Shown piece by piece: positions 1-7,972 of a stretch of DNA of 15,354 nt. The notes beneath the pieces were generated by a model that was not told the DNA's origin, searched no databases, and worked only from the letters and a program-made list of their open reading frames with translations. The stretch's first letter is position 1, and every line of letters begins with the position of its first letter. The position numbers and the translations under genes are program-made. The DNA comes from DAOTWY01 sp003696565 (GTDB taxonomy: Bacteria; Chloroflexota; Anaerolineae; Aggregatilineales; Phototrophicaceae): assembly GCA_034435635.1 (NCBI GenBank), contig DAOTWY010000131.1, forward strand, positions 1 through 15,354, written 5' to 3'.

Positions 1-1404
1 GAGCGGTATCGTCAAGAACATGACCTAATTGGTAACAAAGATGTACCAGAAAATGCTCTATATGGTATTCAAACCCTGCGTGCATTAGAGAATTTCTCTA
101 TCAGCGGGATACCGATTAGCACTTATACCCACTTTATTGAAGCATTAGCATGCATTAAACAAGCAGCAGCCCGTGCTAACCATGAGCTTGGCTTGCTAGA
201 TGATAAACGAAAATGGGCAATTGAAACAGCTTGTGAAGAAATCCGCATAGGATATTATCACGATCACTTTGTAGTGGATGTTATTCAAGGCGGAGCAGGA
301 ACGTCAACTAATATGAACGCCAATGAAGTAATCACGAACCGTGCATTGGAGCTTTTAGGACGTTCACGTGGAGATTATGCTTATTTGCACCCCCTAAACC
401 ATGTCAATATGTCTCAGAGTACAAATGACGTTTATCCAACTGCCATCAAGATTGCGCTGCATTTTAGTATTCAGCATCTGCTTACTGGTATGGAAGAGCT
501 ATCCGAAGCATATGCTGCAAAAGCAGAAGAGTTCAAAGACATCTTAAAAGTCGGTAGAACACAATTACAAGATGCTGTGCCAATGACACTTGGACAGGAA
601 TTTAGCACCTATGCTGAGATGCTTAACGAAGACCGTGAACGACTGCATGAAGCACTTAAGCTAATCCGTGAAATTAACATGGGAGCAACAGCGATTGGCA
701 CAGGGATCAATGCACATCCTGATTATGCGCATTTGGTTTGTAAACATCTATCTGAGATCACAGGTATTGAATTGATAACTGCGCCAAACTTAGTGGAAGC
801 TACACAAGACGCTGGTGTATTTGTTCACTTATCTGGAATTCTAAAACGCATCGCTGTAAAGCTTTCTAAGACATGTAATGACTTGCGCTTATTATCATCT
901 GGTCCACGGGCAGGTTTAGGAGAAATCAATTTGCCTGCTGTTCAACCAGGATCGTCGATTATGCCGGGCAAAGTGAATCCTGTTATCCCAGAAGTGGTCA
1001 ATCAAATCGCCTTTGAGGTAATCGGTAACGATATGACTGTCACAATGGCAGCAGAAGCAGGTCAGTTGCAACTCAACGCTTTTGAACCAATCATCGCGCA
1101 TAGTTTATTTAAAAGCATCAACCACTTACGCAATGGGTGTGTCACATTAGCGCGGCGTTGTATCCGAGGGATTACAGCTAATCACACACGCTTGCGGGAA
1201 CAAGTTGAGCATTCCATCAGCCTGGTTACAGCATTAAACCCATACATTGGTTATGAGAATGCAACTCGAATCGCCGCAGAAGCCCTTACAACTGGCAAAA
1301 GCGTATATCAATTGGTATTAGATCACGAGTTGCTATCTAAAGATGAGTTAGATGACATCCTCAAACCAGAAAATATGATTAAGCCACGAACTATCTCACA
1401 TTGA
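1..1404 (+). CDS. aspA: Aspartate ammonia-lyase (aspartase), 5' end cut by window edge
   Basis: Deaminates L-aspartate to fumarate and ammonia, probably as a cytosolic homotetramer of the fumarase/aspartase superfamily. The frame is open from base 1, and the first readable residues (ERYRQEHDLIGNKDVPENAL) match the family N-terminus, so only a few residues are missing; 467 codons remain, against about 470-480 in the family. Visible motifs are GTSTNMNANEV (about codon 100), NMSQSTNDVYPTAIKIA (about codon 136) and the signature GSSIMPGKVNP at codons 317-327, whose flexible loop supplies the catalytic serine. The residues after the signature (VIPEVVNQ, then IGND and TMAAEAGQLQLN) are aspartase-like; class II fumarases differ there, so fumarase is the less likely reading. 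The gene converges on the methylmalonyl-CoA mutase operon. Its promoter and start codon lie outside the window. Confidence 0.93.
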   Translation, partial: ERYRQEHDLIGNKDVPENALYGIQTLRALENFSISGIPISTYTHFIEALACIKQAAARANHELGLLDDKRKWAIETACEEIRIGYYHDHFVVDVIQGGAGTSTNMNANEVITNRALELLGRSRGDYAYLHPLNHVNMSQSTNDVYPTAIKIALHFSIQHLLTGMEELSEAYAAKAEEFKDILKVGRTQLQDAVPMTLGQEFSTYAEMLNEDRERLHEALKLIREINMGATAIGTGINAHPDYAHLVCKHLSEITGIELITAPNLVEATQDAGVFVHLSGILKRIAVKLSKTCNDLRLLSSGPRAGLGEINLPAVQPGSSIMPGKVNPVIPEVVNQIAFEVIGNDMTVTMAAEAGQLQLNAFEPIIAHSLFKSINHLRNGCVTLARRCIRGITANHTRLREQVEHSISLVTALNPYIGYENATRIAAEALTTGKSVYQLVLDHELLSKDELDDILKPENMIKPRTISH

Positions 1405-1433
1405 GGGTTTATCTATATAGCGATAACCATAGC

Positions 1434-1470
1434 ATTATGCGTGTGGTGGTAGCAGTTTCATAATTTTTTT
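1434..1470 (+). terminator. Weak candidate terminator downstream of aspA
   Basis: ATTATG (1434-1439) and CATAAT (1459-1464) can form a 6-bp AT stem, followed directly by a run of seven T (1464-1470). The 19-base loop and weak stem make it a poor intrinsic terminator. The rest of the roughly 200-base gap (1405-1604) shows no convincing gene. It does hold a small GGTTTATC/GATAACC inverted pair just after the stop codon and a GTGTGGT direct repeat at 1441 and 1471. Confidence 0.25.
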
Positions 1471-1571
1471 GTGTGGTATGAGGGATGACGACTATCACGA
1501 TATGTTGAAGGGGTTTTGAAAAATATACTGCAAGCCTCCTTGAATATATATTAAATATAGCATCAAATTAC

Positions 1572-1612
1572 GCCGTATGGGTGTCCATATGGACACTCAT
1601 ATGGCTATTTTT
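1572..1612 (+). terminator. 34-bp near-palindrome plus T-run: likely intrinsic terminator of aspA
   Basis: The core GTGTCCATATGGACAC (1581-1596) is a perfect 16-base palindrome. Pairing continues outward to a 17-bp arm (1572-1588 against 1589-1605). The only two non-Watson-Crick positions (1580/1597 and 1575/1602) are G-U wobbles if read as rightward RNA, but A-C mismatches in leftward RNA. A TATTTTT tract follows on the right (1606-1612). Together these favour a terminator for rightward aspA transcripts. The last base of the right arm is also part of the meaB stop codon, so it may also slow leftward transcripts. A protein-binding site is the alternative reading of such a perfect palindrome. 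Confidence 0.55.
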
Positions 1613-2720
1613 GTACCACACGTAGCAAGTCTCGTGCGGCGGATGTAGCAGGTAAAGTACCATCCATTACAGCGGCTTCGATTTGAGGCAAAGCCGCTTG
1701 AACGGCTGGGTGATTGAAGAAAAACGTTCTCAATTGTTCTTCAACCAGTGTATGTAACCATTCACGATTTTGCTGGCGACGGCGTGATTGAAACACACCA
1801 GATTGCCGTGTGATATTATGGAACGATTCAATCACTTGCCATATTTCAGGAATACCTTCACCCGTTAAAGCAGAGGCAGTATAAGCACGTGTTTGCCAGC
1901 CTTCTGTAATTGACGTAAGATAATGTAGCGCGCGGTTATATTCTGCACGAGCAGCATTAGCGCGAATTTTATTGTCGCCATCAGCCTTATTAATCAGGAT
2001 AGCATCGGAAATTTCCACCACACCTTTTTTGATACCTTGCAACTCGTCCCCTGCGCCCGTGATAAGCACGAGCAAGAAAAAATCAACCATGGAGCGAACG
2101 GTAATTTCGCTTTGTCCGGTACCAACAGTTTCAATTAGGACAACATCGAAACCAGCGGCTTCACAAATCAGCATTGACTCACGGGTTTTACGCGCCACCC
2201 CACCCAACATTCCCCCTGTTGGTGAAGGGCGAATAAATGCATTGGGCTGGCGAGAAAGTTGTTCCATGCGGGTTTTATCACCCAAAATACTCCCCCGTGT
2301 AAGACTACTGCTTGGATCAACGGCTAATACCGCAACTTGCTTACCTAGACTAATAAGATGCATCCCAAGAGCTTCAATCAGTGTGCTTTTGCCTGCACCA
2401 GGGACACCAGTAATGCCAATACGAATCGCATTTCCGGTATGTGGCAACAGTTGTTTTAAGACCTCTTGAGCAGTATCAAAATGTGCGGGCGCGTTGCTCT
2501 CAATCAAAGTAATTGCTCGTGCGATAATCGCCCGATCACGCTTAAGTACGCCTTGGACATAATCATCAACAGAAAGTTGCCGGCGTTTGGTCTGTGGATT
2601 TTGAGACGGTGTTTGACGGGGGGACATACCATCATGCCCCCCTACTATCCCTTGTACGACTCGTGAAGCAAATTCATCTCCACCTTCTGGTGGTGCCCAT
2701 TCAGGTTTTCGTTCACGCAT
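1605..2720 (-). CDS. meaB: Methylmalonyl-CoA mutase-associated GTPase MeaB
   Basis: G3E-family P-loop GTPase that acts as a chaperone of methylmalonyl-CoA mutase, gating delivery of adenosylcobalamin and protecting the holoenzyme from inactivation. In the 371 residues the P-loop GVPGAGKST lies at 105-113, DPSS at 135-138, GDKTRM at 147-152, the switch segment ETVGTGQSE at 197-205 and the base-recognition motif NKAD at 244-247. The chosen ATG overlaps the mutB stop codon by 8 bases (ATGCGTGA), typical of translational coupling. This start gives about 45 more residues than the usual MeaB (around 320-330), a Pro/Gly-rich segment beginning MRERKPEWAPPEGGDEF. Met32 (codon at 2625-2627) is an alternative start, but its ATG lies in a GC-rich hairpin and has no clear ribosome site. 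It is the last gene of the mutA-mutB-meaB operon. Function is secure; the start is moderately sure. Confidence 0.94.
   Translation of the reverse strand: MRERKPEWAPPEGGDEFASRVVQGIVGGHDGMSPRQTPSQNPQTKRRQLSVDDYVQGVLKRDRAIIARAITLIESNAPAHFDTAQEVLKQLLPHTGNAIRIGITGVPGAGKSTLIEALGMHLISLGKQVAVLAVDPSSSLTRGSILGDKTRMEQLSRQPNAFIRPSPTGGMLGGVARKTRESMLICEAAGFDVVLIETVGTGQSEITVRSMVDFFLLVLITGAGDELQGIKKGVVEISDAILINKADGDNKIRANAARAEYNRALHYLTSITEGWQTRAYTASALTGEGIPEIWQVIESFHNITRQSGVFQSRRRQQNREWLHTLVEEQLRTFFFNHPAVQAALPQIEAAVMDGTLPATSAARDLLRVVQK
2618..2642 (-). other. GC-rich hairpin inside the meaB N-terminal coding region
   Basis: On the coding strand GGGGGG and CCCCCC flank CAT-GATGGT-ATG, giving a 9-bp stem with one bulged base and a 6-base loop. 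It encodes residues around GGHDGMSPR, exactly where the N-terminal extension meets the canonical MeaB region. The in-frame ATG of Met32 sits in one arm. Such a homopolymeric G/C stem stands out in this AT-rich sequence. Any regulatory effect is inference. Confidence 0.35.
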
Positions 2721-4896
2721 AATTCATCAATCGTTTGTTGAGTTCTTCCAAAACTTTTTGCGCAGCAACAGGGATAACAGTGCCTGGTCCAAAGATGGCA
2801 GCTGCACCGTTATCATAGAGGAATTGATAATCTTGAGCAGGGATAACCCCTCCGATGACAACCATAATATCATCACGTCCCAATTTGGCAAGTTCTTCTA
2901 TCAACTGTGGTAAGAGCGTTTTATGCCCAGCAGCTAGTGAGCTAATGCCAATGACGTGAACATCATTCTCCATGGCTTGGCGAGCAACCTCTGCAGGTGT
3001 TTGGAATAATGGTGCGATATCAACGTCAAAGCCAAGGTCTGCAAAAGCGGTTGCAATGACCTTTGCCCCACGATCATGCCCATCTTGCCCCATCTTTGCC
3101 ACCATAATACGTGGACGACGACCTTCCATTGCTTCAAACTCATCTGCCATACGGCGAACAGTTTCGATCTGTTCTTGCTCACCAAATTCGGCACTATATA
3201 CACCAGAAATAGCCCGTGTAACAGCTTGATGCCGCCCCCAAACTTTTTCCAATGCGTCGGAGATTTCGCCAAGGGTAGCCCGTACACGCGCCGCTTCAAC
3301 AGCTAACTCTAGCAAATTTCCTTCGCCTGTTTTTGCACACTCCGTGAGTGCGTTTAATGCTGCCTGTACTGCTTGCTCATCTCGATTAGCCCGCAATTCA
3401 TTCAAACGAGCAATCTGGGCATGACGAACAGCCGTGTTATCTACTTCTAAGATTTCAAGGGGTTCTTCATGCGGCAGGCGATAGCGATTCACCCCGACAA
3501 TCACTTCTTGACCAGAGTCAATATGTGCTTGACGACGTGCTGCTGCTTCTTCAATGCGCATCTTGGGTAAGCCTGTTTCAAGTGCTTTTGCCATGCCTCC
3601 CAGGGATTCGATTTCTTCAATATGTTCCCAAGCACGTTTCATTAGCTGGTCAGTTAATGCCTCAACATAATATGAGCCAGCCCAAGGATCAACTACTCGT
3701 GTGATAGCAGTTTCGTACTGAAGGAAAAGCTGCGTATTACGAGCAATGCGCGCAGAAAAATCAGTTGGTAAGGCAATGGCTTCATCCAGGGCATTGGTAT
3801 GTAGCGATTGTGTATGCCCTAAGGCGGCAGCCATTGCTTCAATACAAGTCCGTGCCACATTATTGAACGGGTCTTGTTCTGTTAAACTCCAACCAGAAGT
3901 TTGGCAGTGTGTTCGTAATGCCATTGATTTGGGATTTTGTGGATTGAATTGTTTGATTAACTTTGCCCACAAAGCACGCGCTGCCCGCATTTTAGCAATT
4001 TCCATGAAGTAGTTCATGCCAATACCCCAGAAGAATGAGACACGTGGCGCGAAATCATCAATATTTAAGCCAGCTTGAATACCTGTACGAATGTATTCCA
4101 AGCCGTCAGCAAGTGTATATGCTAGCTCAATATCAGCGGTAGCACCGGCTTCTTGCATGTGATAGCCAGAGATGCTGATACTGTTAAACTTGGGCATGTA
4201 TTGGGCGGTATAAGAAAAAATATCTGCGATAATCCGCATAGACGGCTGTGGTGGATAAATATAGGTATTGCGCACCATATACTCTTTGAGGATATCGTTT
4301 TGAATAGTACCAGTAAGTTGCTCTGGCTTAACGCCTTGTTCTTCCGCAGCGACAATATAAAACGCCATAATGGGTAAAACAGCGCCGTTCATCGTCATGG
4401 AAACGGACATTTTATCTAGCGGGATACCGTCAAAGAGAATTTTCATATCGAGAACGGAATCAATCGCTACGCCAGCTTTTCCGACATCACCAATAACACG
4501 CGGATGATCTGAATCATAACCGCGATGTGTAGCCAGATCAAAAGCAACCGACAAGCCCATCTGCCCAGCGGCAAGGTTACGGCGATAAAAAGCATTACTT
4601 TCTTCAGCGGTGGAAAAACCAGCATATTGGCGGATTGTCCAGGGGCGTTGAACATACATTGCTGGATAAGGACCACGCAAAAAGGGAGGAATGCCAGGCA
4701 TAAAGCCAATATGCTCTACTTCGTCAAGGTCTTGTGAGGTATAAAGCGGTTTGACATCAATTTGTTCCATTGTGTGCCAGATCAAATCATCCCAGGATTT
4801 ACCACTTTCGGCTTCAAGTTGTGCGCGCCAAGTTTGGGCATCAATCGTTTGGAAATTTTGCTCAAATTCAATTTTAGTAAAATCTGGGTTAGTCAT
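2713..4896 (-). CDS. mutB: Methylmalonyl-CoA mutase, large catalytic subunit
   Basis: Adenosylcobalamin-dependent enzyme interconverting (R)-methylmalonyl-CoA and succinyl-CoA, the last step in propionyl-CoA assimilation from valine, isoleucine, threonine, methionine and odd-chain fatty acids. The 727 residues fit the family length. The N-terminal TIM barrel has MYVQRPWTIRQYAGFS, with Tyr81 corresponding to the active-site tyrosine that favours methylmalonyl-CoA over isobutyryl-CoA. It also has TIQNDILKEYMVRNTYIYPP (Arg209) and ISGYHMQEAG (His246). The C-terminal B12-binding domain (about 594-727) has the base-off motif DGHDRG with Asp605, His607 and Gly610, then SSLAAGHKTL and GGVIP. All catalytic landmarks are present. 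It starts within the mutA stop (ATGA, 4-base overlap) and ends within the meaB start, so all three proteins are probably made in step. Confidence 0.96.
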   Translation of the reverse strand: MTNPDFTKIEFEQNFQTIDAQTWRAQLEAESGKSWDDLIWHTMEQIDVKPLYTSQDLDEVEHIGFMPGIPPFLRGPYPAMYVQRPWTIRQYAGFSTAEESNAFYRRNLAAGQMGLSVAFDLATHRGYDSDHPRVIGDVGKAGVAIDSVLDMKILFDGIPLDKMSVSMTMNGAVLPIMAFYIVAAEEQGVKPEQLTGTIQNDILKEYMVRNTYIYPPQPSMRIIADIFSYTAQYMPKFNSISISGYHMQEAGATADIELAYTLADGLEYIRTGIQAGLNIDDFAPRVSFFWGIGMNYFMEIAKMRAARALWAKLIKQFNPQNPKSMALRTHCQTSGWSLTEQDPFNNVARTCIEAMAAALGHTQSLHTNALDEAIALPTDFSARIARNTQLFLQYETAITRVVDPWAGSYYVEALTDQLMKRAWEHIEEIESLGGMAKALETGLPKMRIEEAAARRQAHIDSGQEVIVGVNRYRLPHEEPLEILEVDNTAVRHAQIARLNELRANRDEQAVQAALNALTECAKTGEGNLLELAVEAARVRATLGEISDALEKVWGRHQAVTRAISGVYSAEFGEQEQIETVRRMADEFEAMEGRRPRIMVAKMGQDGHDRGAKVIATAFADLGFDVDIAPLFQTPAEVARQAMENDVHVIGISSLAAGHKTLLPQLIEELAKLGRDDIMVVIGGVIPAQDYQFLYDNGAAAIFGPGTVIPVAAQKVLEELNKRLMNYA

Positions 4897-6755
4897 ATAA
4901 TTACCCCCATTTGTTGTAGTAATTTATAGTTCATGTCATAACAATTGGCACGAATATGGATAAAATCGTCAACGCCGGCAGCTTGATGCGCTTCAACCTG
5001 ATCTTGTGGGTAACCTGCAAGAATAACAATTATTTTAGGGTTAGCGGCTTTAATTTGTTTAACCAACGGCGGCACAAGAGCAGGATAAGTATCATCTGTG
5101 GAACAAATCACTACCGCCCCAGCACCAGATTCTAAGGCAGCTTTTGCAGCTTGTTCAGGTGTATCAAACCCAGGTGGGTTAATCATTTCAAAGCCACCGA
5201 CTTCATAAAAACCGATGGTGAAATCTGCCCGTGCCTTATGTTGTTTAAGCGCACCCATATTTGCTAAAAAGATACGCGGACGTTGCCCCTGTTTTGCTGC
5301 ATGGTCAGCAGCAGCATAACGTAGTTTTTCAAAAGGCTGGGCAAGGCGATATTGTTTAATGGGTTTAAAAGGTGTTTCCACGTTAGTTGTTTCAATAGGT
5401 TGGCGTGGCGGCAAGTCATCTGTGGCATTTGGATACATATTCACACCGATAAGAACATCTTTACGCTTGGCAAAATTTTCATTGCGTTGCGCCGCTACTT
5501 TTTCTACTTCAGCTTGGATGAAACCATCCTTAAGTGCTTTTAACATCCCACCTTGTGCTTCAATTTGTTGGAAAAGTGTCCACGCTGATTTAGCTAAATC
5601 ATGGGTTAGCGTTTCAACATAATAAGACCCGCCAGCAGGATCAATGAGTGAGAGCAGGTTACACTCATGCTGCAAAATGATCTGTTGATTGCGTGCAATC
5701 CGGCGTGAAAATTCATCTGGTTGGCGATACACCCCATCAAAAGGTGTGACATGCATACTCATTGTCCCCCCAATTGCGCCGGCAAATGCTTCTAGTGTGG
5801 TACGAAGCATGTTTGTATAAGGATCAAGTAGTGTTTTATTGAACAAGCTTGTACGGGTATGTAGTTTCATCTTCTGCACCGATTGCCCACCACCAAACGC
5901 CTTGATGACTTGCGCCCAAAGTAGGCGTGCTGCGCGCAGCTTCGCCACTTCCATAAAGAAATGCCCACCAACAGGAAAGATAAAACAAATTGCATTAGCT
6001 GTTACATCAAAATCAAAGCTGCGTGCCAGGGTCATTTGGCGAATATATGCAACAGCAGTCGCCATAGCAAACGCCAATTCTTGTACAGCATTAGCACCAC
6101 CGTTGTGATAAACCTCCGTGTCAACAGCAATGACTTCCATATTTGGCGCGTTTGTAATACGCCATTTGAGCAAATCTGCCATTTGGTTATAGGCTTGTTC
6201 CAAGCGGATAGTCAACTGCCCGTGTTCTGCTAATATGGCGATGGGGTCATAGGCGATATAACCGGTGAGCTGATCTGGATTCTCTAACATCTGTGCAAGA
6301 TCATAGCTCGCTTCATCAGCACGGATAAATAACTGAACATCAGCTAAATTTACCCCTTCAAGAGCTTGCTTCAGATCAGCAGCTGAACGGATGATGACAC
6401 CTCGTTTGCCGGATGCATCTACACGAAGATTGACAGCCGTTTGTCCGCGTGCTAAGTCATAACGCAATGCTTCATTAAATGCTTGAGGATCAGCGTAAGG
6501 AATCTCTTGGGCAATAGCCCAGGGAGTAGCCAGATAACCCGATGCGTGTGTTCCCCGCACATAGGGATATTCACCAGGGAATGTATACTGATGCGTTGTG
6601 TTCGGGGAGCTGTAATAAAGTGGTTGGAGTTGTATTCCTTCGTAAGTTTGCGTGGTTAGTTTTTCAAATGGTGCGCCCTTCAAAGATTGAACAGCGGCTT
6701 GATACCATTCTTCATAAGTTGGTACGGGAAAATCATTTAGTAAAGACTTCGCCAT
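4893..6755 (-). CDS. mutA: Methylmalonyl-CoA mutase, small non-catalytic subunit
   Basis: Forms the heterodimer with MutB and stabilises it; not expected to be catalytic. It has the mutase barrel fold (VKLRAARLLWAQV-type helix 'EVAKLRAARLLWAQVIKAFG', RIARNQQIILQHE, DPAGGSYYVETLT) and a C-terminal cobalamin-like domain of about 130 residues. In that domain the DxHxxG motif is lost: the segment aligned with GQDGHDRG in MutB reads GALKQHKA, so the axial histidine position is not kept. I chose the ATG at 6753-6755, giving MAKSLLNDFPVPTYEEW (620 residues). It matches the usual family N-terminus and has GGTGG upstream. An in-frame ATG at 6780-6782 would add nine residues, but lies only about three bases from the predicted transcription start. 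First gene of the operon, with a 4-base overlap into mutB. Confidence 0.92.
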   Translation of the reverse strand: MAKSLLNDFPVPTYEEWYQAAVQSLKGAPFEKLTTQTYEGIQLQPLYYSSPNTTHQYTFPGEYPYVRGTHASGYLATPWAIAQEIPYADPQAFNEALRYDLARGQTAVNLRVDASGKRGVIIRSAADLKQALEGVNLADVQLFIRADEASYDLAQMLENPDQLTGYIAYDPIAILAEHGQLTIRLEQAYNQMADLLKWRITNAPNMEVIAVDTEVYHNGGANAVQELAFAMATAVAYIRQMTLARSFDFDVTANAICFIFPVGGHFFMEVAKLRAARLLWAQVIKAFGGGQSVQKMKLHTRTSLFNKTLLDPYTNMLRTTLEAFAGAIGGTMSMHVTPFDGVYRQPDEFSRRIARNQQIILQHECNLLSLIDPAGGSYYVETLTHDLAKSAWTLFQQIEAQGGMLKALKDGFIQAEVEKVAAQRNENFAKRKDVLIGVNMYPNATDDLPPRQPIETTNVETPFKPIKQYRLAQPFEKLRYAAADHAAKQGQRPRIFLANMGALKQHKARADFTIGFYEVGGFEMINPPGFDTPEQAAKAALESGAGAVVICSTDDTYPALVPPLVKQIKAANPKIIVILAGYPQDQVEAHQAAGVDDFIHIRANCYDMNYKLLQQMGVII

Positions 6756-6791
6756 GTTTTTTACCACCATTTTAAAATTCATTTATTATCC

Positions 6792-6820
6792 ATTGTAACG
6801 GTAAAAGAACAGTAGTTCAA
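6792..6820 (-). promoter_or_regulatory. Candidate sigma70-type promoter for mutA-mutB-meaB
   Basis: On the minus strand TTGAAC (6815-6820) and TACAAT (6792-6797) are separated by 17 bases. This is 4/6 and 5/6 agreement with consensus. Transcription would begin near 6785, leaving a roughly 30-base leader before the preferred mutA start at 6755. The prediction is by eye only. Confidence 0.45.
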
Positions 6821-6842
6821 AGAATAAGGTCATAATCTATTC

Positions 6843-6871
6843 ATTACAAAGCACATTAGACCTGTTATAAT
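6843..6871 (+). promoter_or_regulatory. Candidate sigma70-type promoter for the polyprenyl synthase gene
   Basis: ATTACA (6843-6848) and a perfect TATAAT (6866-6871) are separated by 17 bases, followed by a leader of about 25 bases with a GGGGA ribosome site (6893-6897) ahead of the ATG at 6904. It is divergent from the mut promoter. The shared interval also contains a small GAATA/TATTC inverted pair (6822-6842) that could be an operator, without further support. Confidence 0.55.
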
Positions 6872-6903
6872 TTTGGTGACAAGTCTCAACCTGGGGAAGA
6901 AGC

Positions 6904-7938
6904 ATGTCCAATTGGTATTATGATACATTTTCTCATATGCTGCTTGATTTAGAGGAGTATATTAAACGTTATTGTGATAAGCGACCTAAAGTCTCTGCCT
7001 TACTAGGTGAAATGATTAATCATCATTTTAATTGGGAACCAGGGGAAAAAACCCTGCAACTCAACGGTAAACGTAGCCGCCCTTTGATGATGATGTTGGT
7101 TGCACAGGCAATTTGTGGTAGTTATCAACATGTTTATTCAGCAGCAGCCGGTATTGAAATTATCCACAACTTCACATTAATTCACGATGATGTAATGGAT
7201 AATTCATTAGAGCGTCGACATCGTCCAGCTTTGTGGGCAAAATGGAATATTAGCCAAGCCATTAATGTTGGCGATGGTTTATTTGCAATGGGAGTCGCAG
7301 CCGCATTAGATGCTATTCATCACGCCATTCCACCGGAAAAAGTCGTCCGTGCAACATCAGCTTTACTACAAGCTAGTATTGAAACTGTAGAAGGTCAAAT
7401 GCTAGACATCAGTTTTGAGACACGCATGGATGTAACCCCTGAAGAATATTTGACCATGATCTATCACAAGTCTGGGGCACTTATTCAATGCAGTGCACAA
7501 CTGGGTGCTATTCTTAGCACAGATGATGAGCAAACGATCCAGGCTTATGCTGATTTTGCAAAAAACTTAGGGATTGCATTTCAAATTCAAGACGATTATT
7601 TAGGTGTTTGGGGCAATGAAGCAATCACCGGAAAATCTGCCACAACAGATATTGAGAACCGCAAAAAAAGTTATCCGGTGCTATTCACATTACGTCATGC
7701 TAACCCACAACAACAAGACCTCCTATCACAGATTTATCAACAAGACTCTATTCAAGGGGAAGACATCAAAACAGTGCTAGAAGTCTTTGACGAAGTCGAC
7801 GCAAAAGAGGCGACACAAAGGCTGATTGAACAATATTTTAATGAAGCCATAATGGCATTAGATAAGGTCAATAATGGGCAGCGTGACCATACGCAATTAT
7901 TGGCATTAGCAGAGTTTTTGGTCAAGCGAGAGTATTAA
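6904..7938 (+). CDS. Trans-polyprenyl diphosphate synthase family protein
   Basis: Head-to-tail prenyltransferase condensing isopentenyl diphosphate onto an allylic diphosphate with Mg2+. The 344 residues contain the substrate helix LNGKRSRP (53-60), the first aspartate-rich motif DDVMD (95-99), the GQMLD element (164-168), KSGALI (189-194) and the second aspartate motif DDYLG (230-234). The GKSATTD and NRKKSYP loop follows (243-257). The second motif has Gly where the classical DDxxD has the last Asp, a variation seen in part of this family. Phe90, five residues before the first motif, is the position that in many synthases limits chain length, suggesting a C15-C20 product; this is inference. 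The gene is monocistronic, with its own promoter and terminator and no isoprenoid neighbours, so its product could serve quinones, carotenoids or lipids. Confidence 0.9.
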   Translation: MSNWYYDTFSHMLLDLEEYIKRYCDKRPKVSALLGEMINHHFNWEPGEKTLQLNGKRSRPLMMMLVAQAICGSYQHVYSAAAGIEIIHNFTLIHDDVMDNSLERRHRPALWAKWNISQAINVGDGLFAMGVAAALDAIHHAIPPEKVVRATSALLQASIETVEGQMLDISFETRMDVTPEEYLTMIYHKSGALIQCSAQLGAILSTDDEQTIQAYADFAKNLGIAFQIQDDYLGVWGNEAITGKSATTDIENRKKSYPVLFTLRHANPQQQDLLSQIYQQDSIQGEDIKTVLEVFDEVDAKEATQRLIEQYFNEAIMALDKVNNGQRDHTQLLALAEFLVKREY

Positions 7939-7941
7939 TAC

Positions 7942-7965
7942 AAAAAGGGGCGTGAAGAACGCCCC
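7942..7965 (-). terminator. Strong intrinsic terminator of the liv operon, probably bidirectional
   Basis: GGGGCGT (7947-7953) pairs perfectly with ACGCCCC (7959-7965) around a 5-base loop. Read leftward, the stem starts seven bases after the livF stop codon and is followed by TTTTTG, a classic terminator. Read rightward it lies just after the polyprenyl synthase stop and is followed by AATCTATTTAT, a weaker tract. It therefore probably serves both convergent genes. Confidence 0.85.
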
Positions 7966-7972
7966 AATCTAT

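Noticed and set aside
1972..2469. Rightward open frame of 165 codons opposite meaB
   Set aside because: It lies wholly inside meaB on the other strand, shows no recognisable protein motif, and has no promoter or ribosome site of its own.
2934..3299. Leftward 121-codon frame inside mutB
   Set aside because: It is an alternate frame within the conserved B12-binding and linker region of mutB; its composition looks like frame noise.
4893..5300. Possible loss-of-function of the mutase because one subunit lacks the cobalamin histidine
   Set aside because: Loss of DxHxxG is normal for the small subunit MutA; MutB retains the full motif.
7588..7605. Missing last Asp in the second aspartate motif of the prenyl synthase (DDYLG)
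   Set aside because: This variation occurs in recognised members of the family and does not by itself suggest an inactive enzyme.
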